A stretch of 62,270 nucleotides of DNA from Deinococcus arcticus (GTDB lineage: Bacteria > Deinococcota > Deinococci > Deinococcales > Deinococcaceae): positions 1 to 62,270 of the forward strand of contig NZ_PYSV01000020.1 of NCBI RefSeq assembly GCF_003028415.1, read 5' to 3'. The translations under genes and the position numbers were made by a program. Shown here piece by piece: positions 19,369-27,157 of this stretch (the stretch's first letter is position 1; each line of letters starts with the position of its first letter). The notes under the pieces were generated by a model, which searched no databases, was not told the DNA's origin, and saw nothing but the letters and a program-made list of their open reading frames with translations.

Positions 19369-19845
19369 TCAGTGCGGGAGCTTGTCTTTCAGGACGCCAT
19401 ACAGATAGGTCCCCAACAACGCGAAGGCCAGCACGACCAGGATGGGCCACACTCCGGCCCCCAACAGGACGAAGATCGGTCCCGGGCACACCCCGGCCAG
19501 GCCCCAACCCATCCCAAAGGTGAGGCCCCCGAACACGTACCGCCGCCATCCCTTCTCCTTGTCCGTGACCCGGATGGTCTGGCCATCCCGGCTTTTCAGG
19601 CCACTGCGGCGCAGCAGCATGGTGGTGACCATCCCAGTGAAGACCGCCGAACCCATCAGCCCGAACATGTGGAAAGACTCGAAGCGGAACATCTCTTGAA
19701 TGCGGTACCAGCTGGCCGCTTCCGATTTCACGAGGACGACACCGAAATACAACCCCGCGAGGAGGTAGAGCAGCAGGCCGGTCGCGGCGCGGGTCGTGGA
19801 AGAAGGCTCGGTGTGGACGCCTGGAATGGAGGATGTACCTGTCAT
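19369..19845 (-). CDS. DUF6691 / YeeE-YedE-like membrane protein (half 2)
   Basis: This 158-residue membrane protein overlaps the preceding YeeE/YedE gene by four bases (ATGA), so the two are translationally coupled. Four or so helices include [18 protein letters not shown] and [18 protein letters not shown], and the loop [17 protein letters not shown] carries the Cys-containing signature of the YeeE/YedE family. In related systems two half-size proteins form a channel for thiosulfate or other sulfur-containing ions. Together with the upstream half it probably moves a sulfur species across the membrane. The start ATG 19845 was chosen because of the coupled overlap. Confidence 0.75.
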   Translation of the reverse strand: MTGTSSIPGVHTEPSSTTRAATGLLLYLLAGLYFGVVLVKSEAASWYRIQEMFRFESFHMFGLMGSAVFTGMVTTMLLRRSGLKSRDGQTIRVTDKEKGWRRYVFGGLTFGMGWGLAGVCPGPIFVLLGAGVWPILVVLAFALLGTYLYGVLKDKLPH

Positions 19846-20417
19846 CGGATGACCGCCATGAAGAGGGGAAGGAGAAGGTTCGCGCTGAGGATGCCACCCA
19901 CAAAGAACGAGACGGTGGCGATCAAGGAAGGGCCTTGCAGGGTGGAGAGACCAGTGATCGCGTGGCCGGAGGTGCAGCCACCGCCATACCGGGTGCCGAA
20001 GCCTACGAGTAGGCCTGAGAAGGCCAGCAGCAGCCACACGCCGGGGTTGGACAGGTCGGTCAGCTCGGCGGGCACCAGGCCGGGACGCACCTGCATACCC
20101 AGTTCCTGTACCGACTGGACGCCCGCTGCACTCAGTCGTGCGGGGTCCGGGTTGGCGAAAATCAGACCCGTCAGCAACCCGCCCAACACCAACCCACCAG
20201 CGAACATCAGGTTCCAGCGTTCCTTGCGCCAGTCATAGCGGAAAAAGCTGGGCTTGGCGGAATCGGGCAGCAGGATGGCGCACGCGTGCCGCAGATTGGC
20301 GGAGATGCCGAAGCCCTTGTTGCCCAGCCAGAGCAGCAGTGGGACGGTCAGGCCGATCAGGGGGCCCCCCACATACCAGGGCCAGGGAGAACGGAGAAGG
20401 TCGAGCAGTTCAGTCAT
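19842..20417 (-). CDS. YeeE/YedE-family sulfur transporter (half 1)
   Basis: This 191-residue membrane protein has the hallmark [20 protein letters not shown], where the Cys of GGGCTSGH corresponds to the family's conserved thiosulfate-relay cysteine. Helices include [36 protein letters not shown] and [19 protein letters not shown]. TsuA/YeeE proteins import thiosulfate; the half-size PmpA/PmpB type occurs with sulfide and persulfide genes. It pairs with the overlapping DUF6691 gene. It follows the TauE gene by 73 bases on the same strand, within the CstR-controlled run. Confidence 0.8.
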   Translation of the reverse strand: MTELLDLLRSPWPWYVGGPLIGLTVPLLLWLGNKGFGISANLRHACAILLPDSAKPSFFRYDWRKERWNLMFAGGLVLGGLLTGLIFANPDPARLSAAGVQSVQELGMQVRPGLVPAELTDLSNPGVWLLLAFSGLLVGFGTRYGGGCTSGHAITGLSTLQGPSLIATVSFFVGGILSANLLLPLFMAVIR

Positions 20418-20490
20418 AGGAGAAAGACCTCGGAGAAGGAAGAGCCGCGCCGGAAGGTCGCGGCTTGAGCAGGAGGTTTGCCGGGAACCT

Positions 20491-21294
20491 TCAGTGCTGC
20501 ACTTGCACTTCGGCGGCGGGCGGTGGGTTCAGCACCTTGGGCACGTTGGTGGCCAGAACGTAGACGCCCATCACGACCAGGAATCCAGCGAAGCCCTTTT
20601 TAAGGCTGTCGTTGGAGAGGTTCTTGCCCAGGCGCGCCCCGAGAAAGCTCCCCAGAATGCCGATGACGGTGAACATCAGGATGAGGGTCCAGTTCATCGA
20701 CACGTTCTGCTCAGCCAGCACGTTCACGTACTTGGCAAAACCCACGAAACTCTTGGCGGCAATGATGAGGAGGCTGGTGCCCACCGCGAGGCCCATGGGC
20801 AGGCCGCCCAGCAGCACCAGTGCGGGGATGATCAGGAACCCGCCGCCCACGCCCACCAATCCGGTCAACACGCCGACGCCCAGACCCTCCGCGCCGATCT
20901 TGAGGAGCGAGCGGTGGTGGGTCAACTGGCCCTCCGGCTGGGCGTTCGCGGGCCGGAACATCATGATGGCGGCCAGCAGCATCACCACGGCGAAGAGCAG
21001 CAGTTGCACCACGCCACTGAGGGAGACGCTCAGCGCCGCGCCCAGAAAGGTGCCCACCACGCCGGGAAGACCAAACCACAGCACCGAGCGCCAGTCGATC
21101 TGCCGCTTCAGGGCGTAGGGAATCGCCCCGATCAGGCTGATCCCGCCCACGATGGCGAGCGATTCGGCAATGGCCAGTTTCTCCGGCTCGCCTACAAGGT
21201 AGACCAGGACCGGCACGGTCAGGATGGATCCGCCTGAGCCCAACAAGCCGAGGCTCAGCCCAATGAGGGCCGCGCCGATCCAGGCAAAGATCAT
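20491..21294 (-). CDS. TauE/SafE-family sulfite/sulfonate exporter
   Basis: This 267-residue protein has about eight membrane helices and the paired TauE/SafE signatures ([20 protein letters not shown] at the start and [20 protein letters not shown] in the second half). Members export or import sulfite, sulfoacetate and similar anions; in staphylococcal cst operons a TauE protein removes sulfite made from persulfides. The ATG overlaps the rhodanese stop (21291-21294), so the two are co-translated. The product probably removes the sulfite or thiosulfate generated by the dioxygenase-rhodanese encoded upstream. It ends in a short His-containing tail (AAEVQVQH). Confidence 0.85.
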   Translation of the reverse strand: MIFAWIGAALIGLSLGLLGSGGSILTVPVLVYLVGEPEKLAIAESLAIVGGISLIGAIPYALKRQIDWRSVLWFGLPGVVGTFLGAALSVSLSGVVQLLLFAVVMLLAAIMMFRPANAQPEGQLTHHRSLLKIGAEGLGVGVLTGLVGVGGGFLIIPALVLLGGLPMGLAVGTSLLIIAAKSFVGFAKYVNVLAEQNVSMNWTLILMFTVIGILGSFLGARLGKNLSNDSLKKGFAGFLVVMGVYVLATNVPKVLNPPPAAEVQVQH

Positions 21295-21608
21295 GGCTGC
21301 TCGGCCGGGTTGAGGTCGCGGCCCTCACGCCTCCAGGCCGCCGTGCCGCCCGAGAGGTTCATCAGCCCGGTCTTGCCCAGCGAGGCGAGGTAGGCCGCCG
21401 CCTGTGAGGAACGATTCCCGCTGGCGCAGATCAGGATGGTGGTCGGCTCTATCTCGTCCCCACGGCCAATCAGTTCGCTGAGCGGGAGGTTGGTGGCGCC
21501 GGGAATGTGTCCGGCCATGTACTCCTCATGCTCGCGCACGTCGACCAGGCGGGCGCCTTCGCGCTTCTTCCTTTGAAGTTTGGTGATAAAGATGTCTTGG
21601 TAGGTCAT
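21291..21608 (-). CDS. Single-domain rhodanese (sulfurtransferase)
   Basis: This 105-residue cytoplasmic protein is one rhodanese domain: [20 protein letters not shown] at the N-terminal end, the active-site loop [16 protein letters not shown] with catalytic Cys near residue 62, and the C-terminal [12 protein letters not shown]. Such proteins carry sulfane sulfur as a cysteine persulfide and pass it to acceptors. AGGAGC lies before the ATG. It sits 62 bases after the dioxygenase-rhodanese gene and overlaps the TauE gene, consistent with shuttling sulfur within the same detoxification pathway. Confidence 0.88.
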   Translation of the reverse strand: MTYQDIFITKLQRKKREGARLVDVREHEEYMAGHIPGATNLPLSELIGRGDEIEPTTILICASGNRSSQAAAYLASLGKTGLMNLSGGTAAWRREGRDLNPAEQP

Positions 21609-21670
21609 GGAAAGCTCCTTTCAGCCAAAACGGAGGCGGCCCAAGGGGCGCCTCCTCCGCCGGGTGAGGG

Positions 21671-23053
21671 TCAGGTGTTCTGGCTCTTCGCCCAGGCGTC
21701 GTAGCCCCCGGCGAGTTCCAGCACGGCGAAGCCTTCGGTCCGCAGCAGGCTGGCGGCAGCGGCGCTTCTGGCCCCCCCCTGGCAATGCACGACGATCTCG
21801 CGGTCACGCGGCAGGGTGTCCAACGTCCAGGGCAGGCGTCCGGCGTGCAGTTGCCGTGCGCCGGGGATATGGCCTTCCTCGTACTCGGCCTTCGCTCGAA
21901 CGTCCAAAATCAGGGCGTCCGGGTGTTGTGACAGCTCGGTCGCTGGGATGGGTTGTGCAGGTGCTGTGTCCAGTTCCTCTGGGCTGGGGAGGAAGCCGAC
22001 CACATGGTCCAGACCAACCATCCACAGCTTTCGGCGCAGAGCTTCAGCGCGTTCCCCAGGTGCCAGCAGGATGAATTCGCGGTCCGGCTTCAGCAGCCAG
22101 CCCGCCCACGTCTCGAGCGTGCCGCCGTCGGGGATGTTGACGCTGCCTACGGGCGCGGCCGCCTGGTGCTGTTCTTTCTTGCGGGTGTCGATCAATCGGG
22201 CACCGGCGGCCAGCTTCGCCTTGACCTCATCCGCGCTCAGCTCTGCGAGCGGCTTCACCTGATCCAGCAGGGCGGGGCCGTCCCGGTTTTCCGTCTTCAT
22301 ACGCCCGTAGTACAGCGGCGCATCGGGCTGGCCCGAGAGCAATTCATGGGTGAACGCGTCCTCGTCCCCCTGCTCCACCAGCTTGCCCCACCAGCTCAGT
22401 GCCCGCTCGTAGCCCACCGTGGTTGTCGGGACCGCGCCCAACGCCTTGCCACACGCGCTGCCTGAGCCGTGACCAGGCCAGACCTGCACGTAGTCGGGCA
22501 GCGTTAGGAATGTATCGCGTAGTGAGGCGAACATCTGCTTGGCGCCGATAAAGCGGGTGTCCTGCCCGCCCGCCGCCTCGTCGAGCAGGTCCGGGCGTCC
22601 CAGGTCGCCGACAAAGACGAAGTCGCCGGTCAGGATCATGCTGGGCGTATCGCCACGAGAGGTATCAGTCACCAGAAAGCTCAAGTGTTCTGGCGTATGG
22701 CCAGGCGTGTGGACGGCCTGGATGCGGACGTTACCCACCATGAAGGTGTCACCGTCATGGAGTTTGACCTGGTTGCCGTCGTCGTAGGTGTACTGCCAGC
22801 TCTCGCCGCCCTCGTCGGAGAGCAGCAGCTTTGCGCCTGTGGCCTTGGCGAGTTCGCGGCTGCCGGACAGGTAATCGGCGTGGATGTGCGTCTCGGTCAC
22901 GTGGGTGACGCGTAGCTTTTGGCTCTTCGCCTCGTCGACGTATTGGGCAATGTCGCGGACTGGGTCCACCACCAAGCATTCGCCGGTCTTCTGGCAGCCG
23001 ACCATGTAGGACGCCTGGGCCAGGTCCGTATCGTAGAAGCGTTTGAAGTACAT
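21671..23053 (-). CDS. CstB-like persulfide dioxygenase fused to rhodanese domains
   Basis: This 460-residue protein starts at ATG 23053, eight bases after a -10-like TATACG, so the mRNA is probably leaderless. Residues 1-240 are an ETHE1-type metallo-beta-lactamase domain with the iron-binding pattern [33 protein letters not shown] and WPGHGSG. Two rhodanese-like domains follow: the first ([12 protein letters not shown]) lacks a catalytic Cys, the second has an active loop HCQGGARS near residue 425. This is the architecture of CstB, which oxidises low-molecular-weight persulfides to thiosulfate or sulfite. It is the first gene of the minus-strand sulfur operon. Confidence 0.9.
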   Translation of the reverse strand: MYFKRFYDTDLAQASYMVGCQKTGECLVVDPVRDIAQYVDEAKSQKLRVTHVTETHIHADYLSGSRELAKATGAKLLLSDEGGESWQYTYDDGNQVKLHDGDTFMVGNVRIQAVHTPGHTPEHLSFLVTDTSRGDTPSMILTGDFVFVGDLGRPDLLDEAAGGQDTRFIGAKQMFASLRDTFLTLPDYVQVWPGHGSGSACGKALGAVPTTTVGYERALSWWGKLVEQGDEDAFTHELLSGQPDAPLYYGRMKTENRDGPALLDQVKPLAELSADEVKAKLAAGARLIDTRKKEQHQAAAPVGSVNIPDGGTLETWAGWLLKPDREFILLAPGERAEALRRKLWMVGLDHVVGFLPSPEELDTAPAQPIPATELSQHPDALILDVRAKAEYEEGHIPGARQLHAGRLPWTLDTLPRDREIVVHCQGGARSAAAASLLRTEGFAVLELAGGYDAWAKSQNT

Positions 23054-23062
23054 GCCCGGAGC

Positions 23063-23106
23063 GTATACCCCCCCCCCTATTTTGTCAAATAGGGGGGGGG
23101 GTATAC
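23063..23106. promoter_or_regulatory. Divergent CstR-type operator/promoter with C10 and G10 tracts
   Basis: A perfect inverted repeat of 20-bp arms (23063-23082 and 23087-23106, spacer tgtc) reads GTATA, ten C, TATTT and the complement. TATAC-C-tract/G-tract-GTATA fits CsoR/CstR operators. TTGTCA (23082-23087) and TATACT (23102-23107) form a promoter toward cstR. TTGACA (complement of 23083-23088) and TATACG (complement of 23062-23067) form one toward the dioxygenase gene. The -35/-10 spacers are about 14-15 bases, shorter than the usual 17, and consist mostly of the homopolymer tract. Confidence 0.85.
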
Positions 23107-23113
23107 TTGAGGC

Positions 23114-23380
23114 ATGACTGCAACCGTGCCTGTGAGTGACCGTGAAGCCGAAAAGACCAAGATTCTCAACCGTCTGCGCCGCCTGGAGGGGCAGATTCGA
23201 GGACTCCAGAAGATGGTGGAGGAGGAAAAGGGTTGCGTGGAGGTGATGACCCTGTACGCCAGCGTAAAGAGTGCCTTCGAGTCGACTGGGGATGTCATCC
23301 TCGAAACCTACGTGGAGCAGTGCCAAGCGCGTGGGGAAAAACCCGCTGACCTGGTGCGGCTGCTCAAGCTCGCCCGGTGA
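23114..23380 (+). CDS. cstR: CsoR-family repressor, CstR-like persulfide sensor
   Basis: This 88-residue helical protein has the DUF156/CsoR signature [20 protein letters not shown]. Two cysteines at 41 and 70 occupy the conserved C-x28-C pair. The copper-binding His of CsoR, expected at position 66, is Tyr here. Loss of that His is the mark of CstR, which senses persulfides by forming a Cys-Cys tri- or tetrasulfide rather than binding Cu(I). The ATG is about six bases after TATACT, so the transcript is likely leaderless. It is divergent from the persulfide dioxygenase gene and should repress both directions from the shared operator. Confidence 0.88.
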   Translation: MTATVPVSDREAEKTKILNRLRRLEGQIRGLQKMVEEEKGCVEVMTLYASVKSAFESTGDVILETYVEQCQARGEKPADLVRLLKLAR

Positions 23381-23419
23381 GGGCCACTCTCAGCGTTCCA
23401 GAACTTCGTGCTTTGACCA

Positions 23420-23441
23420 TACCCCGAAAAGTTCAGGGGTA
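23420..23441 (+). promoter_or_regulatory. Second CstR-like half-site pair before the recombinase gene
   Basis: TACCCC (23420-23425) and GGGGTA (23436-23441) form an inverted repeat with a 10-base spacer, ten bases upstream of the recombinase ATG and overlapping a -35-like TTGACC at 23413-23418. It shares the TACCCC/GGGGTA core with the large operator at 23063-23106, but the half-site spacing is shorter (10 against 14 bases). Binding by the CstR-like protein is inferred. Confidence 0.45.
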
Positions 23442-23450
23442 CGCTGGAGC

Positions 23451-24194
23451 ATGTCACAGCCAGAACGACTGGGAGAAGGGGCCGAACTTCGCGGTCAAAT
23501 CGTTGAAGCGAACTCCTTGCGCGAGGTCGTGCGGGAGACCGTCAAGCTCTGGCGTAGGCACCACCTGACCTACGACCAGACCAAGCACGTCGTTGAGGAC
23601 GTGCGGCGAGCCCTTGGGCTCACCGCCCCCAAAGAACGACGGCGCACGGTGGACCGACTCGACCATGAGGAAATCGAGCGGCTGATCGAGGCGGCCTACC
23701 GCCGGGCCAGCGGGTACGGGTTGATGGTCAAGACGCTGTTTTACACGGGCGCCCGGGTGTCCGAGTTCGTGAACCTGCGCGTGACGGACCTGCACCTGGC
23801 CCTCGACCCGCCCCAGGTCCACATCGTTCACGCCAAGGGTGGGAGCGACGGGTACGTGCCGATCCTGCCCGTCCTGGCTCAGGAGTTGCGGACCCATCTC
23901 GCGGGACGACGCACGGGCTACCTGTTCGAAAGCAACCGGCACGATCAGTACTCGGCACGGGCCATCCAGCTCATCGTGAAGGACACCGCGCGCCGGGCGG
24001 GCATCGAGAAGACGGTGACGCCGCACCGCCTGCGCGCGAGCGTGGCGACGATCCTGCTGGATGCGGGGATGCCGTTGGATCAGGTGCAGAAGTTCCTGCG
24101 CCACAAGCGCATTGCCACCACTCAGATTTACGCCCAGACCAGCGCGCGGGGCATGGGCGAGAGCTATCTCAAGGCCCTAGGGGGACGCCTTTAG
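23451..24194 (+). CDS. Tyrosine recombinase (XerC/D or TnpI-like)
   Basis: This 247-residue protein has all tyrosine-recombinase catalytic residues in order: Arg in GARVSEFVNLR, Lys in HAKGGSDG, H-x-x-R in PHRLRAS, His in LRHKRIATT and the nucleophile Tyr in TTQIYAQT near residue 229. The N-terminal SAM-like DNA-binding part is short. It lies directly inside the right terminal repeat of the Tn3-family element, the place of the co-integrate resolvase, so it probably acts like TnpI of the Tn4430 group. The core recombination site is not identified. ATG 23451 follows CTGGAGC. A weak GC hairpin follows the stop. Confidence 0.85.
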   Translation: MSQPERLGEGAELRGQIVEANSLREVVRETVKLWRRHHLTYDQTKHVVEDVRRALGLTAPKERRRTVDRLDHEEIERLIEAAYRRASGYGLMVKTLFYTGARVSEFVNLRVTDLHLALDPPQVHIVHAKGGSDGYVPILPVLAQELRTHLAGRRTGYLFESNRHDQYSARAIQLIVKDTARRAGIEKTVTPHRLRASVATILLDAGMPLDQVQKFLRHKRIATTQIYAQTSARGMGESYLKALGGRL

Positions 24195-24201
24195 CCCCAA
24201 A

Positions 24202-24218
24202 GGGCGGCTGGGCCGCCC
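24202..24218 (+). terminator. GC-rich hairpin after the recombinase gene
   Basis: GGGCGGC (24202-24208) pairs with GCCGCCC (24212-24218) across a three-base loop, eight bases after the recombinase stop. Only a weak T-run follows (tattgtcctt), so termination may be partial. It could also be part of the transposon's recombination site. Confidence 0.5.
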
Positions 24219-24225
24219 TATTGTC

Positions 24226-24263
24226 CTTAGTGTAGTAGAGTTTTCGGATCTTGTCGTAGCCCC
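24226..24263 (-). repeat. 38-bp Tn3-type terminal inverted repeat (right end)
   Basis: Read on the minus strand this is a 38-base segment starting GGGGCTACGACAAGATCC and ending CTACACTAAG, the GGGG...TAAG form and exact length of classical Tn3-family ends. Its outer edge at 24263 falls where the mazF-like frame becomes recognisable. No partner copy was found in the window. Confidence 0.75.
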
Positions 24264-24536
24264 ATCGTGGCGGTCCCGGATTTTCTGGCACCGCCACGTT
24301 TTCCCGGCCTGATGGTCGTCCCGTTCACGTCCCAGGTGGAGAAATTCAGGGACCTGAGTGAGGCGCTCTATCCAATGTATGCGAGTGGCTCTGGGGGCCT
24401 CACACGCGACAGTATCGCCCTGATTGATCAGCTGCGCTACGTGGATCAGGCCCGGATCACTGGACGATTGGGCCGCTTCACGGAAACAGAATATGAACCG
24501 GTACGGCGAGCGCTCAAGGTCATGTTCGCGTTCTGA
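24264..24536 (+). pseudogene. mazF/pemK-type toxin, 5' end removed by the Tn3-family insertion
   Basis: From the first base outside the transposon end, a frame reads IVAVPDFLAPPRFPGLMVVP and continues with DSIALIDQLRYVDQARITGR and LGRFTETEYEPVRRALKVM. This is the C-terminal two thirds of a MazF/PemK endoribonuclease, including the conserved S-x-A-x-x-D-Q-L-R-x-V-D block. The N-terminal part with the R-G-E-x-x-x-V-x-L/F-D motif is missing, as is any antitoxin gene. The transposon evidently cut the gene. The severed 5' part is not found on the other side, which has been rearranged. Probably non-functional. Confidence 0.75.
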
Positions 24537-24582
24537 TCCAGGGCTGTGATGGCCTGTAGGGCCAAGGTCTAACCCGTTGACA

Positions 24583-24622
24583 GCAGGTCCAGAGGGAATC
24601 CCCCCTGGACCTGCCGCTTTTT
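24583..24622 (+). terminator. Strong rho-independent terminator after the mazF remnant
   Basis: GCAGGTCCAG (24583-24592) pairs perfectly with CTGGACCTGC (24605-24614), extended inward by GGG/CCC, with an AATC loop and followed by CGCTTTTT. It ends the plus-strand mazF-like transcript and may also act on the convergent copD pseudogene, whose stop is 30 bases away. Confidence 0.85.
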
Positions 24623-24651
24623 ATCTGGGTCAAGGCCGCAATCGCTGGCGC

Positions 24652-25391
24652 CTATCCGTGGGCAGGCGTCGGCGTAACCGACAGGCTGGCCGTCACCGCC
24701 AGAATCAGGCTCAGCAGGGCCAGTTCCAACCCCAGCCAGGCGTCCACACGACCCTGACGCGCCAGGCTCCGCCGAAGCAGACCCGCCACCACCAGCGCCG
24801 CGCCAACGAACGCCAGTTTGAGCAGAAGGACCCGCCCGTACCGGCTGCCTATGGTCGGCATCCCGCCGGCGTGTTCCCAGGAGGCGACCACCCCCGTCAC
24901 ACCCAGTACCAGGACACAGACGGTCGCCACCGGCCCAAAGCGGGCCAGTGCGGGCAGGCGCTCGTCTGGGCCGCTCACCAGGGTCAGCACGCCGCCCAGC
25001 CACACCGCCATCGCGCCGGCGTGGGCGGCGTGCAGGAGCCGGACACTAGGAGCATGGGTGGCCCCATGGCCCAGCCCACCCAGGCCCCAGAGCAACGTTC
25101 CAGCCGCCATTAGACAGAGCCAGGTCGGCCAGCGGGCCAGGGCACCGGCCAGCAGCAGGGCGGTGCCCAGCAGCAGGGTCAGCACGGCCCGTCCGGCAGG
25201 GTCAGGTACCCCAGGGCGTGCAAGGTCAGCAGCACCTGCGCGGCGCTGCCCACCAGCAACAGGCCCGCGCCTAGGGCCAGCGGACGCATACCGGGCTGGC
25301 CGTCGGGCCGCCATGACCGCGCGGCCACGCCGCCCACCGGCAGCGCGGCCCCCAGGTAGATCAGCCATTTGGCCAGGAGCAGAAGAGTCAC
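24652..25391 (-). pseudogene. copD: copD-type copper resistance membrane protein, frameshifted
   Basis: A first frame from ATG 25391 encodes two helices (LLLLAKWLIYLGAALPVGGV, LALGAGLLLVGSAAQVLLTL) and stops at about 25179. The rest of a CopD-like protein continues in another frame from about 25195 to 24652 (RAVLTLLLGTALLLAG, LHAAHAGAMAVWLGGVLTLV, SRYGRVLLLKLAFVGAALVV). One missing base around 25185-25195 explains the break, so it is a frameshift or a sequencing error. CopD proteins pass copper across the membrane with CopC, whose gene lies nine bases upstream. Confidence 0.8.
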
Positions 25392-25400
25392 TGGCTGGCC

Positions 25401-25826
25401 CTACCGGACCGTGAACGTGCGAAAACCGGTCACTGGATGGCTGTCATCCGACAGGATCTTCCAGGCCACCACGTAGAGGCCCTTGGGCAGGGCCGCTTTC
25501 AGAGGCAACTTGATGATGGCTGCAGTGGCAGGAAGGGTGACGGCCCTCGTGGCCAGGGCCGGTGCGTTCGTCTCCAGAGCCAGGGCTTTGTCTGCGGCCT
25601 TCTGCGGGGACATCCCGCCTGGCACCTTCATTACGCGGAAGGTCGAAAACCGGGTGGTCAGGGGCTCACTGAACTGTAGGGTGATGGCCGCTGGGGCCGT
25701 GACGGTACTGCCGGGGGCCGGGGTGACGCGGGTCAGGTCCGCATGGGCCAGGGCCGCGCCCGGCACCAGCAGGGCCAGGAGTGTTCTTTCTGGGTCTCCC
25801 CTGGCAACGGACGCGCGGATCAGCAC
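25401..25826 (-). CDS. copC: CopC-like periplasmic copper-binding protein, start uncertain
   Basis: The mature sequence is a CopC cupredoxin-like domain: an N-terminal HADLTRVTPAPGSTVTAP with the His that coordinates Cu(II), the core LQFSEPLTTRFSTFRVM, and the terminal YVVAWKILSDDSHPVTGFRT with Asp and His of the copper site. A hydrophobic leader TLLALLVPGAALA precedes it, but there is no ATG in frame before the leader. The nearest starter is GTG 25824-25826, without a ribosome site; AGGGGAGA occurs just before RTLLALL, where a start is now absent. Expression may be impaired, matching the frameshift in the adjoining copD. Confidence 0.7.
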   Translation of the reverse strand: MLIRASVARGDPERTLLALLVPGAALAHADLTRVTPAPGSTVTAPAAITLQFSEPLTTRFSTFRVMKVPGGMSPQKAADKALALETNAPALATRAVTLPATAAIIKLPLKAALPKGLYVVAWKILSDDSHPVTGFRTFTVR

Positions 25827-26023
25827 TGCTGGGCGGTGTTGGGCAGGATGCCCAACGTCTGGTGCAGGGTCACGTCCGCCGTCAGCTTGCCATTCCTGCG
25901 CGCATCTGAACATGAGCCAGGAAAAAGAGAACCATCAGGGCTGAACCAAGCCAGAGATGACGATCAAGCACACCACTAGGCCCTCCCGTGAAACTTTAGT
26001 GGAAGTCCCCATGATCATTCTCT

Positions 26024-27109
26024 TCAGGTGATCTGGCCGCTGTCCACCAGTCTTGGTTCACGCCGCCTGAGCCACCAAGCCGCCAAAGCGGTACTCAAAG
26101 GCACAGCCAGCAACATGGTGATGAGCGCAATCAAAAGGCCAGCCAGTTCCGAGAACATGGCCTCCCCACTGAGCGTCACCCACAAGGGCGTGGTCTGGTT
26201 GGCACGGAGCAGCAGCAGCAGTGGAAGGGCACTGGCCGCGTAGCCGAGGACCAGAACGGTCACCATGCTGCCCACATGATCGCCGCCCACCTGCATGCCC
26301 AGGGCGTACAGCCGCCGGAACGGCAACGCAGGCTGGCTGTCTGCCACCGTCTCCACCACCGATGCCTGCGTGACCGTGACGTCATTCATGGCCCCTAAAG
26401 CGGACAGCACCACACCCACCACGTACAGGCTCACGGCATCCAGGCCGTACGAATTTTGAGCCACTACCGCCGCCTTATCTGCGCCGCCACTCAACTGCGT
26501 CAGGTGCGCGACCCAAAGAGTGATGAAATACCCGGCTGTCGTGGCCATTGTCAGGGCGGCCAGGGCGGCGTGACTTTTCCAATTCCAACCATGAACGAGG
26601 TACACGCAGACGGCCAACACCAGGGTCAGTGCCGGAATCGTGAGGAGTGGACTGCGGTCACCCGAGAGCAGCGTTGGGAGAATGAACACCCACAACGCAC
26701 CCAGCGTCATGGCGCTGCCCAGGATGGCCCGCAGTCCTTTGCCACGAGCCACCGTGACGGCGATCACCATGACGGCCGTGAGTAATCCCGCGAGATACGG
26801 AAACCGGACCGGATCGTACAGGACGTAATTCTTCCCAGATTTCCAGACAATGACTGGCTGACCACGCTGGTAAGTAGGGCCGTCCGCGTACGAGACAGCA
26901 TTGACCAGCTCACCACTGGCCAGCGTGATCATGGCCTGGTCCTCGCTGTAGCGCTGCTCATACGTGCCGCGCAGATAGTCCCCAATGGGTTGTGGAGAGG
27001 ACGGCCCGGCGGCACATCCCGCCAGCAAAAGGGACAGAGCGACCACAATTGTCAGCCCCCAAGGCGCACGCCACATGGGGAAGAAGGAAACAGGGGACAC
27101 CACAGTCAT
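26024..27109 (-). CDS. YibE/F-like multi-pass membrane protein
   Basis: This protein of about 361 residues has an N-terminal hydrophobic signal ending in a lipobox-like LLLAGCAAG, an extracytoplasmic stretch (QPVIVWKSGKNYVLYDPVRF) and about eight membrane helices with the YibE/F signatures GLLTAVMVIAVTVARGKGLR and LGAMNDVTVTQASVVETV. The family's role is not established; it has been linked to metal or peptide resistance regulons. ATG 27109 was chosen because it precedes the full signal; 27076 is an alternative. It stands between the copper genes and the amidase gene on the same strand. Confidence 0.75.
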   Translation of the reverse strand: MTVVSPVSFFPMWRAPWGLTIVVALSLLLAGCAAGPSSPQPIGDYLRGTYEQRYSEDQAMITLASGELVNAVSYADGPTYQRGQPVIVWKSGKNYVLYDPVRFPYLAGLLTAVMVIAVTVARGKGLRAILGSAMTLGALWVFILPTLLSGDRSPLLTIPALTLVLAVCVYLVHGWNWKSHAALAALTMATTAGYFITLWVAHLTQLSGGADKAAVVAQNSYGLDAVSLYVVGVVLSALGAMNDVTVTQASVVETVADSQPALPFRRLYALGMQVGGDHVGSMVTVLVLGYAASALPLLLLLRANQTTPLWVTLSGEAMFSELAGLLIALITMLLAVPLSTALAAWWLRRREPRLVDSGQIT

Positions 27110-27157
27110 GGCGGCGTGCCACCCATCTGTACAGAGAAGAACACACACCGGCGGCCA

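Larger units (their letters stand above)
17004..24263. mobile_element. Remnant Tn3-family transposon carrying a cst-type sulfur operon
   Basis: The broken tnpA at the left, a tyrosine recombinase gene at the right and a 38-bp Tn3-type terminal repeat at 24226-24263 frame a run of sulfur-detoxification genes. Tn3 elements of the Tn4430 group use a tyrosine recombinase (TnpI) instead of a serine resolvase, which fits this layout. The right end interrupts a mazF-like gene. The left terminal repeat was not found; it was probably lost with the tnpA 3' end when the IS4-like element arrived. Seeing the sulfur genes as cargo is an inference from their position between tnpA and the end repeat. Confidence 0.65.

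Noticed and set aside
20254..21237. Plus-strand frame of 327 codons across the TauE gene
   Set aside because: His/Gln/Glu-rich antisense translation; the minus strand encodes a clear TauE/SafE protein coupled to the rhodanese gene.
23063..23106. Rho-independent terminator between cstR and the dioxygenase gene
   Set aside because: Although it is a long dyad, it lies between divergent starts, contains -10-like elements at both ends and lacks a T-run, so an operator/promoter is the better reading.
25820..25930. Short minus-strand frame before copC ending NTAQQC
   Set aside because: It has no start codon or recognisable family and may be only the reading of a leader region.
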